Notes: generated by a model not told the origin, from the letters alone. Shown: positions 25,260 to 33,297, numbered from the stretch's first letter. The stretch is 64,000 nt of DNA from Sporolactobacillus shoreicorticis (GCF_024125445.1 NZ_JAMXWM010000013.1:52319-116318); one strand, 5' to 3'. A program made the numbers and translations.

Positions 25260-26167
25260 AGGATCAATCAAGTATCACCGCACTTGTTTCTGCATTCAGT
25301 CGCGCCTACCACAGTCAATACGATCATCCGAAGGTGTTTGATGATTCAGTCGCCGCTCAATTAATTACCGCTGAGGAATTTGATCAAATCAAGAAAAACA
25401 TGATTCAGGGAATTTCTTTTTTCAACAAAAAGGTTGCTGTTCAATTAGCGAACCAACCGGATGAACTCTTGAAATGGATTACTCAAGTTCAACTGTCACC
25501 AACACCTTTGGCTCGCGCAGCCTTCTGCGAACAAATTTTGTTCCATGAAATTGATTTGGGAACGACTCAATACGTAATCCTCGGTGCCGGGCTCGATACA
25601 TTTTGTTTTCGTCATCCTGAGGTAAGCCGTTCACTGCAAGTATTTGAGGTGGATCATCCCGCAACGCAAACGTTTAAAAAGAAACGGCTGGCTGAATCTC
25701 ATTTGACCATTCCGGATCATCTTCATTTTGTGCCAATGGATTTTACACGTGAATTTTCCGAGCAAAAACTCGTCGGCAACGAATTTGAGAATAGGCGAAC
25801 CTTTTTCAGTCTGCTTGGCGTTACCTATTATCTATCAAAAAAAGAGATTGCTCAATTAATCAAAAATCTGTTTGCACTTGTTCCCTCCGGAAGCTCGATT
25901 GTCTTTGATCACGCAGATGAGGCACTTTTCGAAACAAAAGGGCGCAGCAACCGAGTGGAGAATATGGTAAAAATGGCTGCCGGAAGCGGGGAGCCGATGA
26001 AAAGCTGTTTTCCGTTTACCGAATTGGAACATCTGTTAGAAAACGCCGGCTTGCTTGTTTACGAACATTTATCGCCTGATGAGATAAACGAACGCTACTA
26101 TAATGAGCGGCACGATTATTTATCCGCATTTGAAACGATCCATTATGTTCACGCTGTAAAAAGATAA
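25256..26167 (+). CDS. Class I SAM methyltransferase of the leucine carboxyl methyltransferase-like family
   Basis: 303 residues from ATG 25256; GGGAG lies about 10 bases ahead. The N-terminal SAFSRAYHSQY and FDDSVAAQL, then QYVILGAGLDTFCFRH (SAM-binding) and FEVDHPATQTFKKKRL are the hallmark order of the TIGR00027/PF04072 group, known for O-methyltransferases in secondary metabolism. Substrate unknown. Its leader carries a terminator-like hairpin between promoter and start, suggesting attenuation. Confidence 0.85.
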   Translation: MKDQSSITALVSAFSRAYHSQYDHPKVFDDSVAAQLITAEEFDQIKKNMIQGISFFNKKVAVQLANQPDELLKWITQVQLSPTPLARAAFCEQILFHEIDLGTTQYVILGAGLDTFCFRHPEVSRSLQVFEVDHPATQTFKKKRLAESHLTIPDHLHFVPMDFTREFSEQKLVGNEFENRRTFFSLLGVTYYLSKKEIAQLIKNLFALVPSGSSIVFDHADEALFETKGRSNRVENMVKMAAGSGEPMKSCFPFTELEHLLENAGLLVYEHLSPDEINERYYNERHDYLSAFETIHYVHAVKR

Positions 26168-26305
26168 GATTCAGCTTATTTCGATGCAATCCAAAAGAGG
26201 CGATCATCATTTAATAGCACCTCCGCTCGCATCAATGGGAACGTTCGCGTGACTCCCTTGTCTCGCTGATGGGCGCACTGAAAAACACATGTCTATAATT
26301 GGTAC

Positions 26306-26352
26306 AAAAAAGGTCACTGATTGTCCGTATTTTTATAATCAGTGACCTTTTT
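26306..26352 (+). terminator. Intrinsic terminator
   Basis: AAAAAGGTCACTGATT and AATCAGTGACCTTTTT form a 16-base perfect stem with a 14-base loop. Ends transcription 140 bases after the methyltransferase. Confidence 0.85.
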
Positions 26353-26421
26353 CAAAAGAAAAGATTAGGAACTAGCGGTATTTAGTATAAGAAAAACTAA
26401 GGCTTTGCCAGCGTCAAGGAT

Positions 26422-26612
26422 TTGGGCGATCAGGTAAGCGCCCAATCTAAGAAATAAACAGAGAAATTTCGCTTATCGAATCGAAAAACATGAAAATGGA
26501 AGGTTTTTCTTTGAATAGGCGGAAAAATTACCCTTATTTACCCGTGGAACAAGGGGCATAATGCATATACCCGGAGAATTTCCGCTTATTTTATACGGGG
26601 CAACGCGAAAAC
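26422..26612 (-). repeat. Dispersed repeat R2, copy 1 (inverted relative to copy 2)
   Basis: Minus-strand sequence matches 63353-63596 on the plus strand. Shared landmarks: TTTCGCGTTGCCCCGTATAA, GTAAATAAGGGTAATTTTTC, TTTTTCGATTCGATA, and the terminal hairpin GGGCG-CTTACCTGAT-CGCCC. This copy lacks about 50 bases near the end that copy 2 has. It holds several small GGAAATTTTCCGC-like dyads. Not coding. It lies in a 1.3-kb gene-poor stretch. Confidence 0.75.
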
Positions 26613-26679
26613 CACCGCTTATCAGAACTCGCCTATGACTGATTGCCAAAATTGCTGTCATGGATTACGCACTAGTGCA

Positions 26680-27155
26680 TTTTTGCCGGTATTTTAGGAA
26701 TCTTTTACATAGGACGATACAGCAAAAAAATTTCATAAACGCAAGAAAGTAAATAATCAATAACGCAAGAAAGAATAGCCATGTAAATCCTCTGCCAATT
26801 GCGAATGGCGCTTCAAACAAAAAGGCGCCTGTATCTGCCGGCTTTAGAAGACAAATCAGAAAAATGTCGTTTGAAGCATGATCATTTATTCTCACAAATT
26901 ACTGTGATCCTGAGTTCTTTGTACCCCAAAGAGGTTTCCAGGCACAATCCTCAAAGAGAGCGCAATAGTCCTGTAAATCACTAGAATTTTTGAAAAGTCG
27001 ATCGTCAATTTTATAGTTGTATGTTCCTGGCTCAATCTCCTGAAAGGTGTACTTGACAAAACGCTTGACTGAAATGAGCACATACCCTTTTTCAGACATT
27101 TTTGAGAGCCAAGCTTCCTCTTTAGCAAAATCAAAAAATCACTTGTGTACGCTTT
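26680..27155 (-). pseudogene. DUF2812-type membrane protein gene, decayed
   Basis: A frame starting near 27155 reads VKSVHK, a TGA where relatives have an aromatic or Leu codon, then FFDFAKEEAWLSKMSEKGY and EIEPGTYNYKIDDRLF, which is the DUF2812 N-terminal domain (KEEEWLNEMAEKGY, PGEYTYRVD). It stops at a TAA after KNSGSQ, resumes as VRINDHASNDIF, and shifts again before hydrophobic segments. At least two nonsense changes and one frameshift. DUF2812 genes usually sit behind a PadR gene, and a PadR-like start precedes it. Confidence 0.6.
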
Positions 27156-27174
27156 TTACCCTGTCTAACTCACC

Positions 27175-27246
27175 TCAGATAAACAACCGATCACTGATAT
27201 GTATTGATGCGTCATCAGAAAGCGGTAAATACTTAGTTAAGTTCAA
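27175..27246 (-). pseudogene. Possible PadR-family N-terminal remnant
   Basis: TTG 27246 behind GGAAGTG opens MNLTKYLPLSDDASIHI, reminiscent of PadR starts of the KYLPLTEATFYIL type, then stops after 23 codons. Its position directly ahead of the DUF2812 fossil supports the reading; sequence alone would not. Confidence 0.25.
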
Positions 27247-27390
27247 AAAATCACTTCCTAGTCAACTTGATTTCTTATTACGGATTTTTGAGCCGCTCTC
27301 TTTTCTGATTTTCCGCATGTAAATAATTATGGAATTGTTTTCAAAGAACAAGTACACTGAAAAATAGATGTTGATAAGGAGGTGATTCGC

Positions 27391-27447
27391 ATGGACGTCG
27401 CACAGTATGAATTCCCATTGGTTACGGAAGCTGATGGGAATTCATAA
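27391..27447 (+). CDS. 18-residue leader peptide with overlapping stem-loop, upstream of the MATE gene
   Basis: AAGGAGGTGATTCGC precedes an ATG (27391) that opens MDVAQYEFPLVTEADGNS and stops at 27447. Within the peptide coding sequence, TATGAATTCCCAT (27406-27418) and ATGGGAATTCATA (27434-27446) are perfect 13-base complements separated by 15 bases. The MATE start follows 18 bases after the stop. A near-consensus ribosome site for so short a frame, together with the hairpin covering codons 6 to the stop, is the classical layout of drug-induced attenuation leaders. Confidence 0.6.
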   Translation: MDVAQYEFPLVTEADGNS

Positions 27448-27465
27448 AAGAACGGAGTCCTCCCA

Positions 27466-28839
27466 ATGAACGAAACGTTAAAACTGCATATCAAGCCGCT
27501 CAATCAGTTGGCGGTTCCTTTAATCGCCAACTCGATTTTCGGCTTATCCATAGAATTAATCGATCAGGCAATGGTCGGACATCTGTCTGTGTCCGCCTAT
27601 GCTTCGGTCGGAGCGGCCGGAAATTTTCTGTATACAATGGCGGGAATTTTTGGCGCCATTGCGATTGTTTTAAACATTTTAGGATCGAAAGCAATCGGCG
27701 AACATCGCGAAGACAAGTATCTGAGTATACTATCGTCCTCGCTTTTGATTAATCTGCTGATTGGCATCATTTTCGGCGTACCTGCTTTTTTATGTGGCCG
27801 AACGTTTTTGAAAGCGGTCTACGGTTTTTCCGGCACCGCACTTTATGAAGGAACAACTTATCTTTCACTGATGAGCGGGTACATGCTGCTTCAATTATGT
27901 ATTTTCACACTGACGAACTGCTTGAAAATCAAAAAATGCACACAATGGATTATGATCATCTCAACAACGACGGCTGTGCTGCACAGCGGATTAAATTATT
28001 TGTTGATCTATGGTTTATTCGGCTTTCCCCGGCTCGAGATCGCCGGTACCGCAATTTCAAGTACAATCACCCTATGCATCGACTGTCTTGCTTATTGCTG
28101 GATTTTAAGAAAAGATCTTCAGTCAGCACTTCATATTCGCCCAAAGAAAGTGCGATTGATTATTTACCAAAGCCTGCCTTTGATGGGGCAGGAGCTGCTT
28201 CAGGGAAGTTTGTTTGTCATCGCACTCAATGCGTTTCTCGCCCATTTGGGGATGCTCGTCCTTTCGAGTTATCTGTTGATTGGACAGCTGCTCCAGATCG
28301 GCTTGATTCCGGCATTTATGTACAGTTCGGCACTGCTCACGCTCGTCAGTGAAAGCAGCGGCGCACACCGAATAAGTGACCTGAACGCTTATCCAAAAAC
28401 AGCTGCTGTGCTGACGATGACCCTTTTTTCATTGACCGGAATCGTCTTTTATCTGTTTCGGGCGCCTATTGCCGGGGTGATCACAAACGATCCCCATTTG
28501 ATCAGCTTCTCTTCCGGTATCTTTTTGATTCTGTGGCTTGCCAATTTGTTCAATCCTTTGTTTGAAGTTTATAAGGCGGCCATGCAATCCGTCGAGAAAA
28601 GCACCTTTGTATTAATCGCGACTCTGGTTGTCCACTTGGGCGCGCTCGCAACCATGCTTTGGCTGACGTTTCCGCTTCGTCTCGGAATCTACGGAATCGC
28701 CGCTGGCCTGTTCATGAATTATTTTGTCATGTATTTTTGTTTAAAAATCGCTTATTCGCGTGATGTACAGCAGTTGAAGCAAAATACCGTTCAAGAACAA
28801 ATCGCCAGTTTGGGCCGCGAAATTCGTATTAAAAAATGA
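27466..28839 (+). CDS. MATE-family efflux transporter
   Basis: 457 residues, 12 helices. N-terminal LAVPLIANSIFGLSIELIDQ and AMVGHLSVSAYASVGAAGNF correspond to the conserved first-repeat region of MATE (NorM/DinF-like) exporters driven by sodium or protons. The last codons (EQIASLGREIRIKK) lie inside repeat R1, whose second copy at 63.7 kb contains the same bases without the rest of the gene, so the C-terminal tail may have been replaced by the repeat. GGAGTCC lies ahead of the ATG. Confidence 0.85.
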   Translation: MNETLKLHIKPLNQLAVPLIANSIFGLSIELIDQAMVGHLSVSAYASVGAAGNFLYTMAGIFGAIAIVLNILGSKAIGEHREDKYLSILSSSLLINLLIGIIFGVPAFLCGRTFLKAVYGFSGTALYEGTTYLSLMSGYMLLQLCIFTLTNCLKIKKCTQWIMIISTTTAVLHSGLNYLLIYGLFGFPRLEIAGTAISSTITLCIDCLAYCWILRKDLQSALHIRPKKVRLIIYQSLPLMGQELLQGSLFVIALNAFLAHLGMLVLSSYLLIGQLLQIGLIPAFMYSSALLTLVSESSGAHRISDLNAYPKTAAVLTMTLFSLTGIVFYLFRAPIAGVITNDPHLISFSSGIFLILWLANLFNPLFEVYKAAMQSVEKSTFVLIATLVVHLGALATMLWLTFPLRLGIYGIAAGLFMNYFVMYFCLKIAYSRDVQQLKQNTVQEQIASLGREIRIKK

Positions 28840-29084
28840 AAGTTGTATCAAAAGCTGTATCAAACTCGGGAAAAATCGTATCAAAAGACGCCCGAAAAAG
28901 ACATTTGAGCGCTTGAATGGGACAGAGTCGCCATTAACCCGGACAAAGTGCCCGGCGAAACGGACACGTTTGACTTTGACTCAGACAAATTGCTCGATTA
29001 TTTTGATCCAACCATCCAAAAGTTCAATGAATCGTTTAACGGAGAGTTATCCACAAGTGGATCGTTTATAATTTTCTAGACAAT
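28795..29084 (+). repeat. Dispersed repeat R1, copy 1
   Basis: About 290 bases nearly identical (roughly 11 differences over the central 268 bases) to 63657-63945 in the same orientation. Contains a decayed frame reading KLYQKLYQTREKSYQKT, a stop, then KVPGETDTFDFDSDKLL and YFDPTIQKFNESFNGEL. The stop between the two parts is present in both copies, so they share a common broken ancestor. I do not recognise the family. The left edge overlaps the 3' end of the MATE gene. Confidence 0.8.
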
Positions 29085-29125
29085 GAAAAAGCTTCTTCTT
29101 GAAAAATGAAGAGAAGCTTTTTTCA
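29085..29125 (+). terminator. Intrinsic terminator
   Basis: AAAAAGCTTCTTC and GAAGAGAAGCTTTTTT (one mismatch) around a short loop, followed by TTTCATT. Begins exactly where repeat R1 similarity ends. Confidence 0.75.
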
Positions 29126-29170
29126 TTATATATAATCAGCTTCAAATCACGATCCAATGATTTGCGCGAG

Positions 29171-29875
29171 TTATGGCTTGATCGGCATGCGCCCAACAAT
29201 CACTCGAAGCAAAACACTAAGCAGTACAAAAATCCCAATGCTTCCGGCAAACGCGGCAATTAGTGAAATCTGTGCACTGGGCACAACTCATCAGCAACTC
29301 CAACCGCCAAGGAAGCTTAAAATAGGAATTCCAGAATGACTCGAATATGCCGACCAGTACAATGGATAGAGCGATGGAAAACATGCCTGGGAAAAAGCCG
29401 TATTGGGAGAATACGAGTCCAATTAGCCATCCGATTGTAAAGTAGGTGACGCAACACAAGAAAAAGATAAGAAACAGGGTCAGAACCTGACCGTGATATA
29501 CCTGTGACAGACCACTTGGCTGACTCATATCATTGCCGAAAAGCCATGCAGAATCTGTACTGCAATGGATAAAAGTCCGGCCATGCATGACATGCCGAGC
29601 AGCATGCCCTTGAACATATTCTTTCTTGTTACCCCTTGTCTGACGTAGGCGACGGGAACATACAGCGACAGGATGATCCCCACAACCAGCATATATATTT
29701 TCGACGCCTGTACTGCGCCGTCAAAAAAGTTATGATCGAGCTGAATTTGCGGCACAAAATGTGCAAGGATGAAAAAACCGAAATAAAAAGGCAGACACCA
29801 AGCCATCCAAGTCGACAGCATCAGAAAAATATCCACAGCGACTTTTCGGCTGACGCGATTCATCAATCCGTTCAT
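29171..29875 (-). pseudogene. ABC transporter permease of a GntR-ABC module, frameshifted
   Basis: Three consecutive segments in different frames make one membrane protein of about 230 residues: 29875-29525 (helices WMAWCLPFYFGFFILAHFV, MLVVGIILSLYVPVAYV and a third), then 29546-29285 (MSQPSGLSQVYHG, LTLFLIFFLCCVTYFTIGWL, MFSIALSIVLVGIF), then the last helix in a third frame (ISLIAAFAGSIGIFVLLSVL ending GRMPIKP at 29171). The first junction has an ATGA overlap and could be genuine coupling, but the second requires a +1 shift near 29290. The pump is probably inactive unless a programmed shift operates. Confidence 0.6.
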
Positions 29876-30753
29876 TCTCCATCCCCCTCATGTTCTGTTA
29901 AGTAAATAAATAATTCCTGCAGTCCGATCGGACCAAGTTCAAGTCCGGATCTTTCCAGTTCTGACAACCGTAGGCTTTCAAGCTGCCCGTAAATCATCAC
30001 GGATTTTGTTCTTCCCAGTTGCTGCTGCTTCAATACGCGAAGATCACTCGTCAACCGATTCACCGTTTCCGCAGGTCCTGTGATACTGAGTCCATGAGCC
30101 ATGAGTATGTCCACCGGTTCATGAACAAGCAGCTTGCCTTGATCAATAATCACGACTTCTTCCAAAAGAGAGGCTACTTCAGAAATTAAATGGGTCGACA
30201 GAATAATGCAACGCGGATGTTCGGCATAATCCTTGATCAGTTCCTCATAGAATACGGATCGCGCCGGAGCGTCCATCCCCAGATAGGCCTCATCAAAAAT
30301 CGTAACCGGCGTACGCGAAGCAAGACCGATGACCACATCAAGCGCCGACTGCTTTCCTTTAGACAGTGCTTTGACCTTCTGATCCATCGGCAATTTGAAT
30401 CGTTTCACAAGCTTTGACGCGTACTCAGCATCCCACTCAGGGCGATAGCGTTCGGCAAATTCAAGCATGCCTTTTACGGTTTCCGACTCATCATTCTGAT
30501 TTTTTGCATAGATAAAGTTAACGTTGTTCATCACGCGCTGATTTTCGAAGGGACGCTCGCCATTAATCAGAACCGTTCCCTCAGTTGGTTCACGGAAAGA
30601 GGCAAGCAGCGATAAGAGTGATGTCTTTCCTGCCCCGTTTCTGCCAAGCAAGCCGTATATTTTATCGCCTTTTAATTGAAAAGATAGGTCCGATAAAGCG
30701 TTCTGATCTCCAAGCCGCAGCGATACATGGTCCACCTTTATTTCCGTTGTCAT
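29872..30753 (-). CDS. ABC transporter ATPase (YtrB-like)
   Basis: 293 residues from ATG 30753, with AAGGAGG five bases ahead; an upstream ATG at 30777 is poorer. Walker A GLLGRNGAGKTSLL near 40, signature ALSKGKQSALDV (degenerate LSGGQ as in YtrB-type proteins), Walker B PVTIFDEAYLGMD. The C-terminal 70 residues are an extra domain common in this group. Operon: GntR, ATPase, permease. Such modules react to cell-wall antibiotics in Bacillus. Confidence 0.85.
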   Translation of the reverse strand: MTTEIKVDHVSLRLGDQNALSDLSFQLKGDKIYGLLGRNGAGKTSLLSLLASFREPTEGTVLINGERPFENQRVMNNVNFIYAKNQNDESETVKGMLEFAERYRPEWDAEYASKLVKRFKLPMDQKVKALSKGKQSALDVVIGLASRTPVTIFDEAYLGMDAPARSVFYEELIKDYAEHPRCIILSTHLISEVASLLEEVVIIDQGKLLVHEPVDILMAHGLSITGPAETVNRLTSDLRVLKQQQLGRTKSVMIYGQLESLRLSELERSGLELGPIGLQELFIYLTEHEGDGE

Positions 30754-30773
30754 CATATCCTCCTTAGGTTCAA

Positions 30774-31139
30774 TCATTTTTGACCGTCTTCAATCATCTG
30801 AATTAACGTTTCTTTTTCTATGTGCAGTTTCTCTGCCTCCCGAAGCATGGCAGCCACGTAATCTTGGAAAAAGGTTTTTTTTCGTTTCTCGATCAGTTTT
30901 TCACGCGCATGCTCAGCGACAAACATGCCGATTCCTCTTTTTTTAAAAAGAATTCCTTCATTCACCAGCACATTTACCCCTTTCGCTGCCGTCGCCGGAT
31001 TGATTTTGTAGAAAGCGGCAAATTGATTGGTTGAAGGGACTTGCGCCAATTCCTCAAGTGATCCCCCAAGAATTTCATTTTCAATATGTTCGGCAATCTG
31101 CACGAAAATGGGCCGACCATCGTTCATTGGCTCACACAT
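30774..31139 (-). CDS. GntR-family regulator, YtrA subfamily
   Basis: 121 residues from ATG 31139 (GGTGGTG ahead). Short GntR protein: wHTH IFVQIAEHIENEILGGSLEE, QVPSTNQFAAFYKINPATAAKG, VNEGILFKKRGIGMFV, and only a brief C-terminal helix pair, as in YtrA. Overlaps the ATPase frame. A perfect dyad over its promoter is the expected operator. It would release the ABC module when a cell-envelope stress or ligand is sensed. Confidence 0.85.
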   Translation of the reverse strand: MCEPMNDGRPIFVQIAEHIENEILGGSLEELAQVPSTNQFAAFYKINPATAAKGVNVLVNEGILFKKRGIGMFVAEHAREKLIEKRKKTFFQDYVAAMLREAEKLHIEKETLIQMIEDGQK

Positions 31140-31157
31140 CGGTTCACCACCCAATCG

Positions 31158-31206
31158 GTTAATTACTTATGTAATTAACTATATAAGATGATTTATTTTC
31201 TGTCAA
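31158..31206 (-). promoter_or_regulatory. Promoter with GntR (YtrA-type) operator
   Basis: TTGACA (31206-31201), 17 bases, TATAGT (31183-31178). The dyad GTTAATTAC-TTAT-GTAATTAAC (31158-31179) overlaps the -10 end, so a bound repressor would block initiation. Confidence 0.75.
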
Positions 31207-31313
31207 TAAAAACAAGCGGAAAGCCTTACAAATCGCCGAGCATGTAAGTTGCGGTTTTGTCATTATTTTTCCGTAATTGTGCTATGGTTCAGTTCAAGCC
31301 GTGCATCTCGTGG

Positions 31314-31478
31314 TATAGTGAAATTGAAATTATTTTCACAGAAAGGCTGGGCAAAATGAAGAGCTGCATTGCCAATGCTCCGTGCAAGGTCTAAGTCAGG
31401 ACGAACCTGCATGGGGCCCATTCAACATCGTCCGTTAGGCTTTGCACTTTAATTTAAGAACCATTAAATTAAAGGGAG
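31314..31478 (+). promoter_or_regulatory. Structured leader of the MFS exporter gene
   Basis: Extended -10 TGGTATAGT (TATAGT 31314-31319), then about 165 bases of leader. Hairpin A pairs GTGCAAGGTCTAA (31382-31394) with TTAGGCTTTGCAC (31435-31447) and GGACGA with TCGTCC. Hairpin B pairs CTTTAATTTAA (31447-31457) with TTAAATTAAAG (31464-31474) perfectly, ending on the ribosome site GGGAG. The two share base 31447, so they may compete. The 5' arm of hairpin A contains the last codons and stop of a 12-residue leader peptide. TGAAATTATTTTCA at 31325-31338 is an additional dyad. Confidence 0.6.
31356..31394 (+). CDS. 12-residue leader peptide ahead of the MFS exporter gene
   Basis: AAAGGCTGGGCAAA precedes ATG 31356, which opens MKSCIANAPCKV and stops at TAA 31394. 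The stop codon lies inside the first arm of hairpin A, so a ribosome stalled on the peptide would prevent that hairpin from forming. This is the arrangement of ribosome-mediated attenuators of antibiotic resistance genes. Translation is not proven. Confidence 0.5.
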   Translation: MKSCIANAPCKV

Positions 31479-31488
31479 CAAAGTTAAA

Positions 31489-32790
31489 ATGAAAAATTTA
31501 AAAAAGACAATAAGTGAATTGCACACTTTTCTTATTTTTTGGATCACACAATCGTTTTCGGTGCTGGGCAGTGAAATGACCAATTTCGCACTGGTGATCT
31601 GGGTCTACCAGCAGCATGGATCAGCACTTATGACGGCATTGCTGACCATCTGTTCCTATTTTCCTTACATTCTGCTCAGTATTTTTGCGGGTGCATTGAG
31701 TGATCAGTGGAACAAAAAATGGACCATGCTGGTTTGTGACAGCTTTGCCGCACTATGCAGCGCAACGGTTCTCGTTTTACTTACAACAAGGAACCTTGAA
31801 CTGTGGCATCTCTATTTGATTAATGCTTTAAACGGCCTAATGAACACGGTGCAGCAACCCGCGTCGGAAGTGACCATAAGCTTGCTCATTTCACCAAAGC
31901 ATTACCAAAAAGTAAGCGGCATACGTTCGCTTTCCAATTCATTGATCACGGTGCTGACTCCGGCACTTGCTGCTGCCATGCTGGCTTTTACAACGATTCA
32001 AGTCGTTATTTTCTTTGACCTGATGACCTTCTCTGTCGCTTTTATTGTGCTTTTAGGATTTATTAAGATTTCAAACGACGCAAAGCAGAGACCTGATAAA
32101 AAAGAGACGGTCTTGCAATCTGCTAAAAAAGGGCTGAACTTTCTTAAAAAGAATCGCGGTATTCTTGATTTGATTTTATTTCTTTCCATAATCAATTTTA
32201 CCGTTTCAATTTTCAGTGCCGCCCTGCCGGCGATGATTCTTTCACGAACAGGTGGAGGAAAAACAGCACTCGGGATGGTGAACACATTCTCAGGACTGGC
32301 AATGGTGCTCGGAAGCATTTTGGTCACCGTCGCTCCGACTCCGAAGAGCCGCGTCCGTGTCATTTTCAGTTCTTTACTTTTTTCAATGGGTACGGAGAAC
32401 TTCATTCTCGCCTTCGGAAGGAGTACCCCGATCTGGTGTCTCGGCGCAGTCCTGGGATGGCTATTCGTTCCGGTTATGACCGCGCAGATGGATATCCTGC
32501 TCCGTTCAATAGTTCCCGTTCAGATGCAGGGGCGCGTTTATTCTGTGAGAAATACACTGCAGTTTTTTACGATCCCTGTCGGCTATTTTTGTGGGGGATT
32601 CTTAATTGATACGGTATTCGAACCATTTATGATGACGCAAGCGTCCGGTAGTCTGTGGCATGTTCTGTTTGGGATGGGGAGAGGTTCCGGAGCTGCCTTA
32701 TTGTTTCTGGTCATCGGTATTTTGGGGCTGTTCTCTTGTTTTCCATTTCTTGCAGACAAAAAGATCTGGAACTTAGAAAAGTCAGCATAA
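31489..32790 (+). CDS. MFS transporter (Mef/macrolide-exporter-like group)
   Basis: 433 residues, 12 helices. FWITQSFSVLGSEMTNFALV and VWVYQQHGSALMTALLTIC then GALSDQWNKKW (motif A) and QPASEVTISLLI match the MFS_3/TCR-type drug exporters that include Mef proteins. GGGAG site at 31474-31478, directly behind hairpin B. Probable drug efflux pump with inducible expression; the inducer is unknown. Followed by a strong terminator. Confidence 0.8.
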   Translation: MKNLKKTISELHTFLIFWITQSFSVLGSEMTNFALVIWVYQQHGSALMTALLTICSYFPYILLSIFAGALSDQWNKKWTMLVCDSFAALCSATVLVLLTTRNLELWHLYLINALNGLMNTVQQPASEVTISLLISPKHYQKVSGIRSLSNSLITVLTPALAAAMLAFTTIQVVIFFDLMTFSVAFIVLLGFIKISNDAKQRPDKKETVLQSAKKGLNFLKKNRGILDLILFLSIINFTVSIFSAALPAMILSRTGGGKTALGMVNTFSGLAMVLGSILVTVAPTPKSRVRVIFSSLLFSMGTENFILAFGRSTPIWCLGAVLGWLFVPVMTAQMDILLRSIVPVQMQGRVYSVRNTLQFFTIPVGYFCGGFLIDTVFEPFMMTQASGSLWHVLFGMGRGSGAALLFLVIGILGLFSCFPFLADKKIWNLEKSA

Positions 32791-32797
32791 TTTTATT

Positions 32798-32832
32798 GAG
32801 AGCGGCGGCCGCAGGGCCACCGCTCTCTTTTG
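32798..32832 (+). terminator. Intrinsic terminator
   Basis: GAGAGCGG and CCGCTCTC with a GC-rich loop, then TTTTGTT. Ends the MFS gene; convergent acetyltransferase follows. Confidence 0.8.
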
Positions 32833-32838
32833 TTGGGA

Positions 32839-33297
32839 TTATAGATCTAAGCGCAAGCGCACCATATCCTTTAGCGTCAAATTATTTTCGATAATCGGCT
32901 CGCTATAGTGCTTAACAAAGAAATCGGTATCGATGGAGACCATGCGAAACCCGCATTTTTGATACAAATAAAGCTGGCCAAAACTTGTACTTCCCGTTCC
33001 AATCTCGATAACTTGGTAGCGTTGCTCTTTAGCCCATTTGATTGAGTACTCAATGAGTGCTTTTCCAATTCCTTTATTACGCAGTTCAGGTACGACCGCA
33101 AGATTAACGATTTCAATCGTTCCCGGTCTCGTCGGCAGCAAAATGACAACCCCTGCCATTGTGTCCTGCTCATACGCCTCAATACAGATGCTTCGTGGTA
33201 AGTAAGCGTCAATCAGCTTCTTTGATGGATCAGCATCAAGAAGCAGTTGGTAGTGCTGAGGTGTGGGGTGATGAAAAATTCTGTATAGGAGATCCAT
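32839..33297 (-). CDS. GNAT-family N-acetyltransferase
   Basis: 152 residues. Acetyl-CoA loop LAVVPELRNKGIGKALIEYS and the following VIEIGTGSTSFGQLYLYQKCGFRMVS are typical; an upstream strand MAGVVILLPTRPGTIEIV completes the core. ATG 33297 is preferred (GTGAGG about ten bases ahead) over 33312. Substrate unknown. Confidence 0.8.
   Translation of the reverse strand: MDLLYRIFHHPTPQHYQLLLDADPSKKLIDAYLPRSICIEAYEQDTMAGVVILLPTRPGTIEIVNLAVVPELRNKGIGKALIEYSIKWAKEQRYQVIEIGTGSTSFGQLYLYQKCGFRMVSIDTDFFVKHYSEPIIENNLTLKDMVRLRLDL

Noticed and set aside
26422..26612. Small protein-coding genes in repeat R2
   Set aside because: Both copies give open frames by chance but in copies with indels the frames differ; dyad-rich non-coding element is a better explanation.
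26665..26895. 76-codon minus-strand frame as an independent membrane protein
   Set aside because: It is in frame with, and continues, the DUF2812 fossil; not a separate gene.
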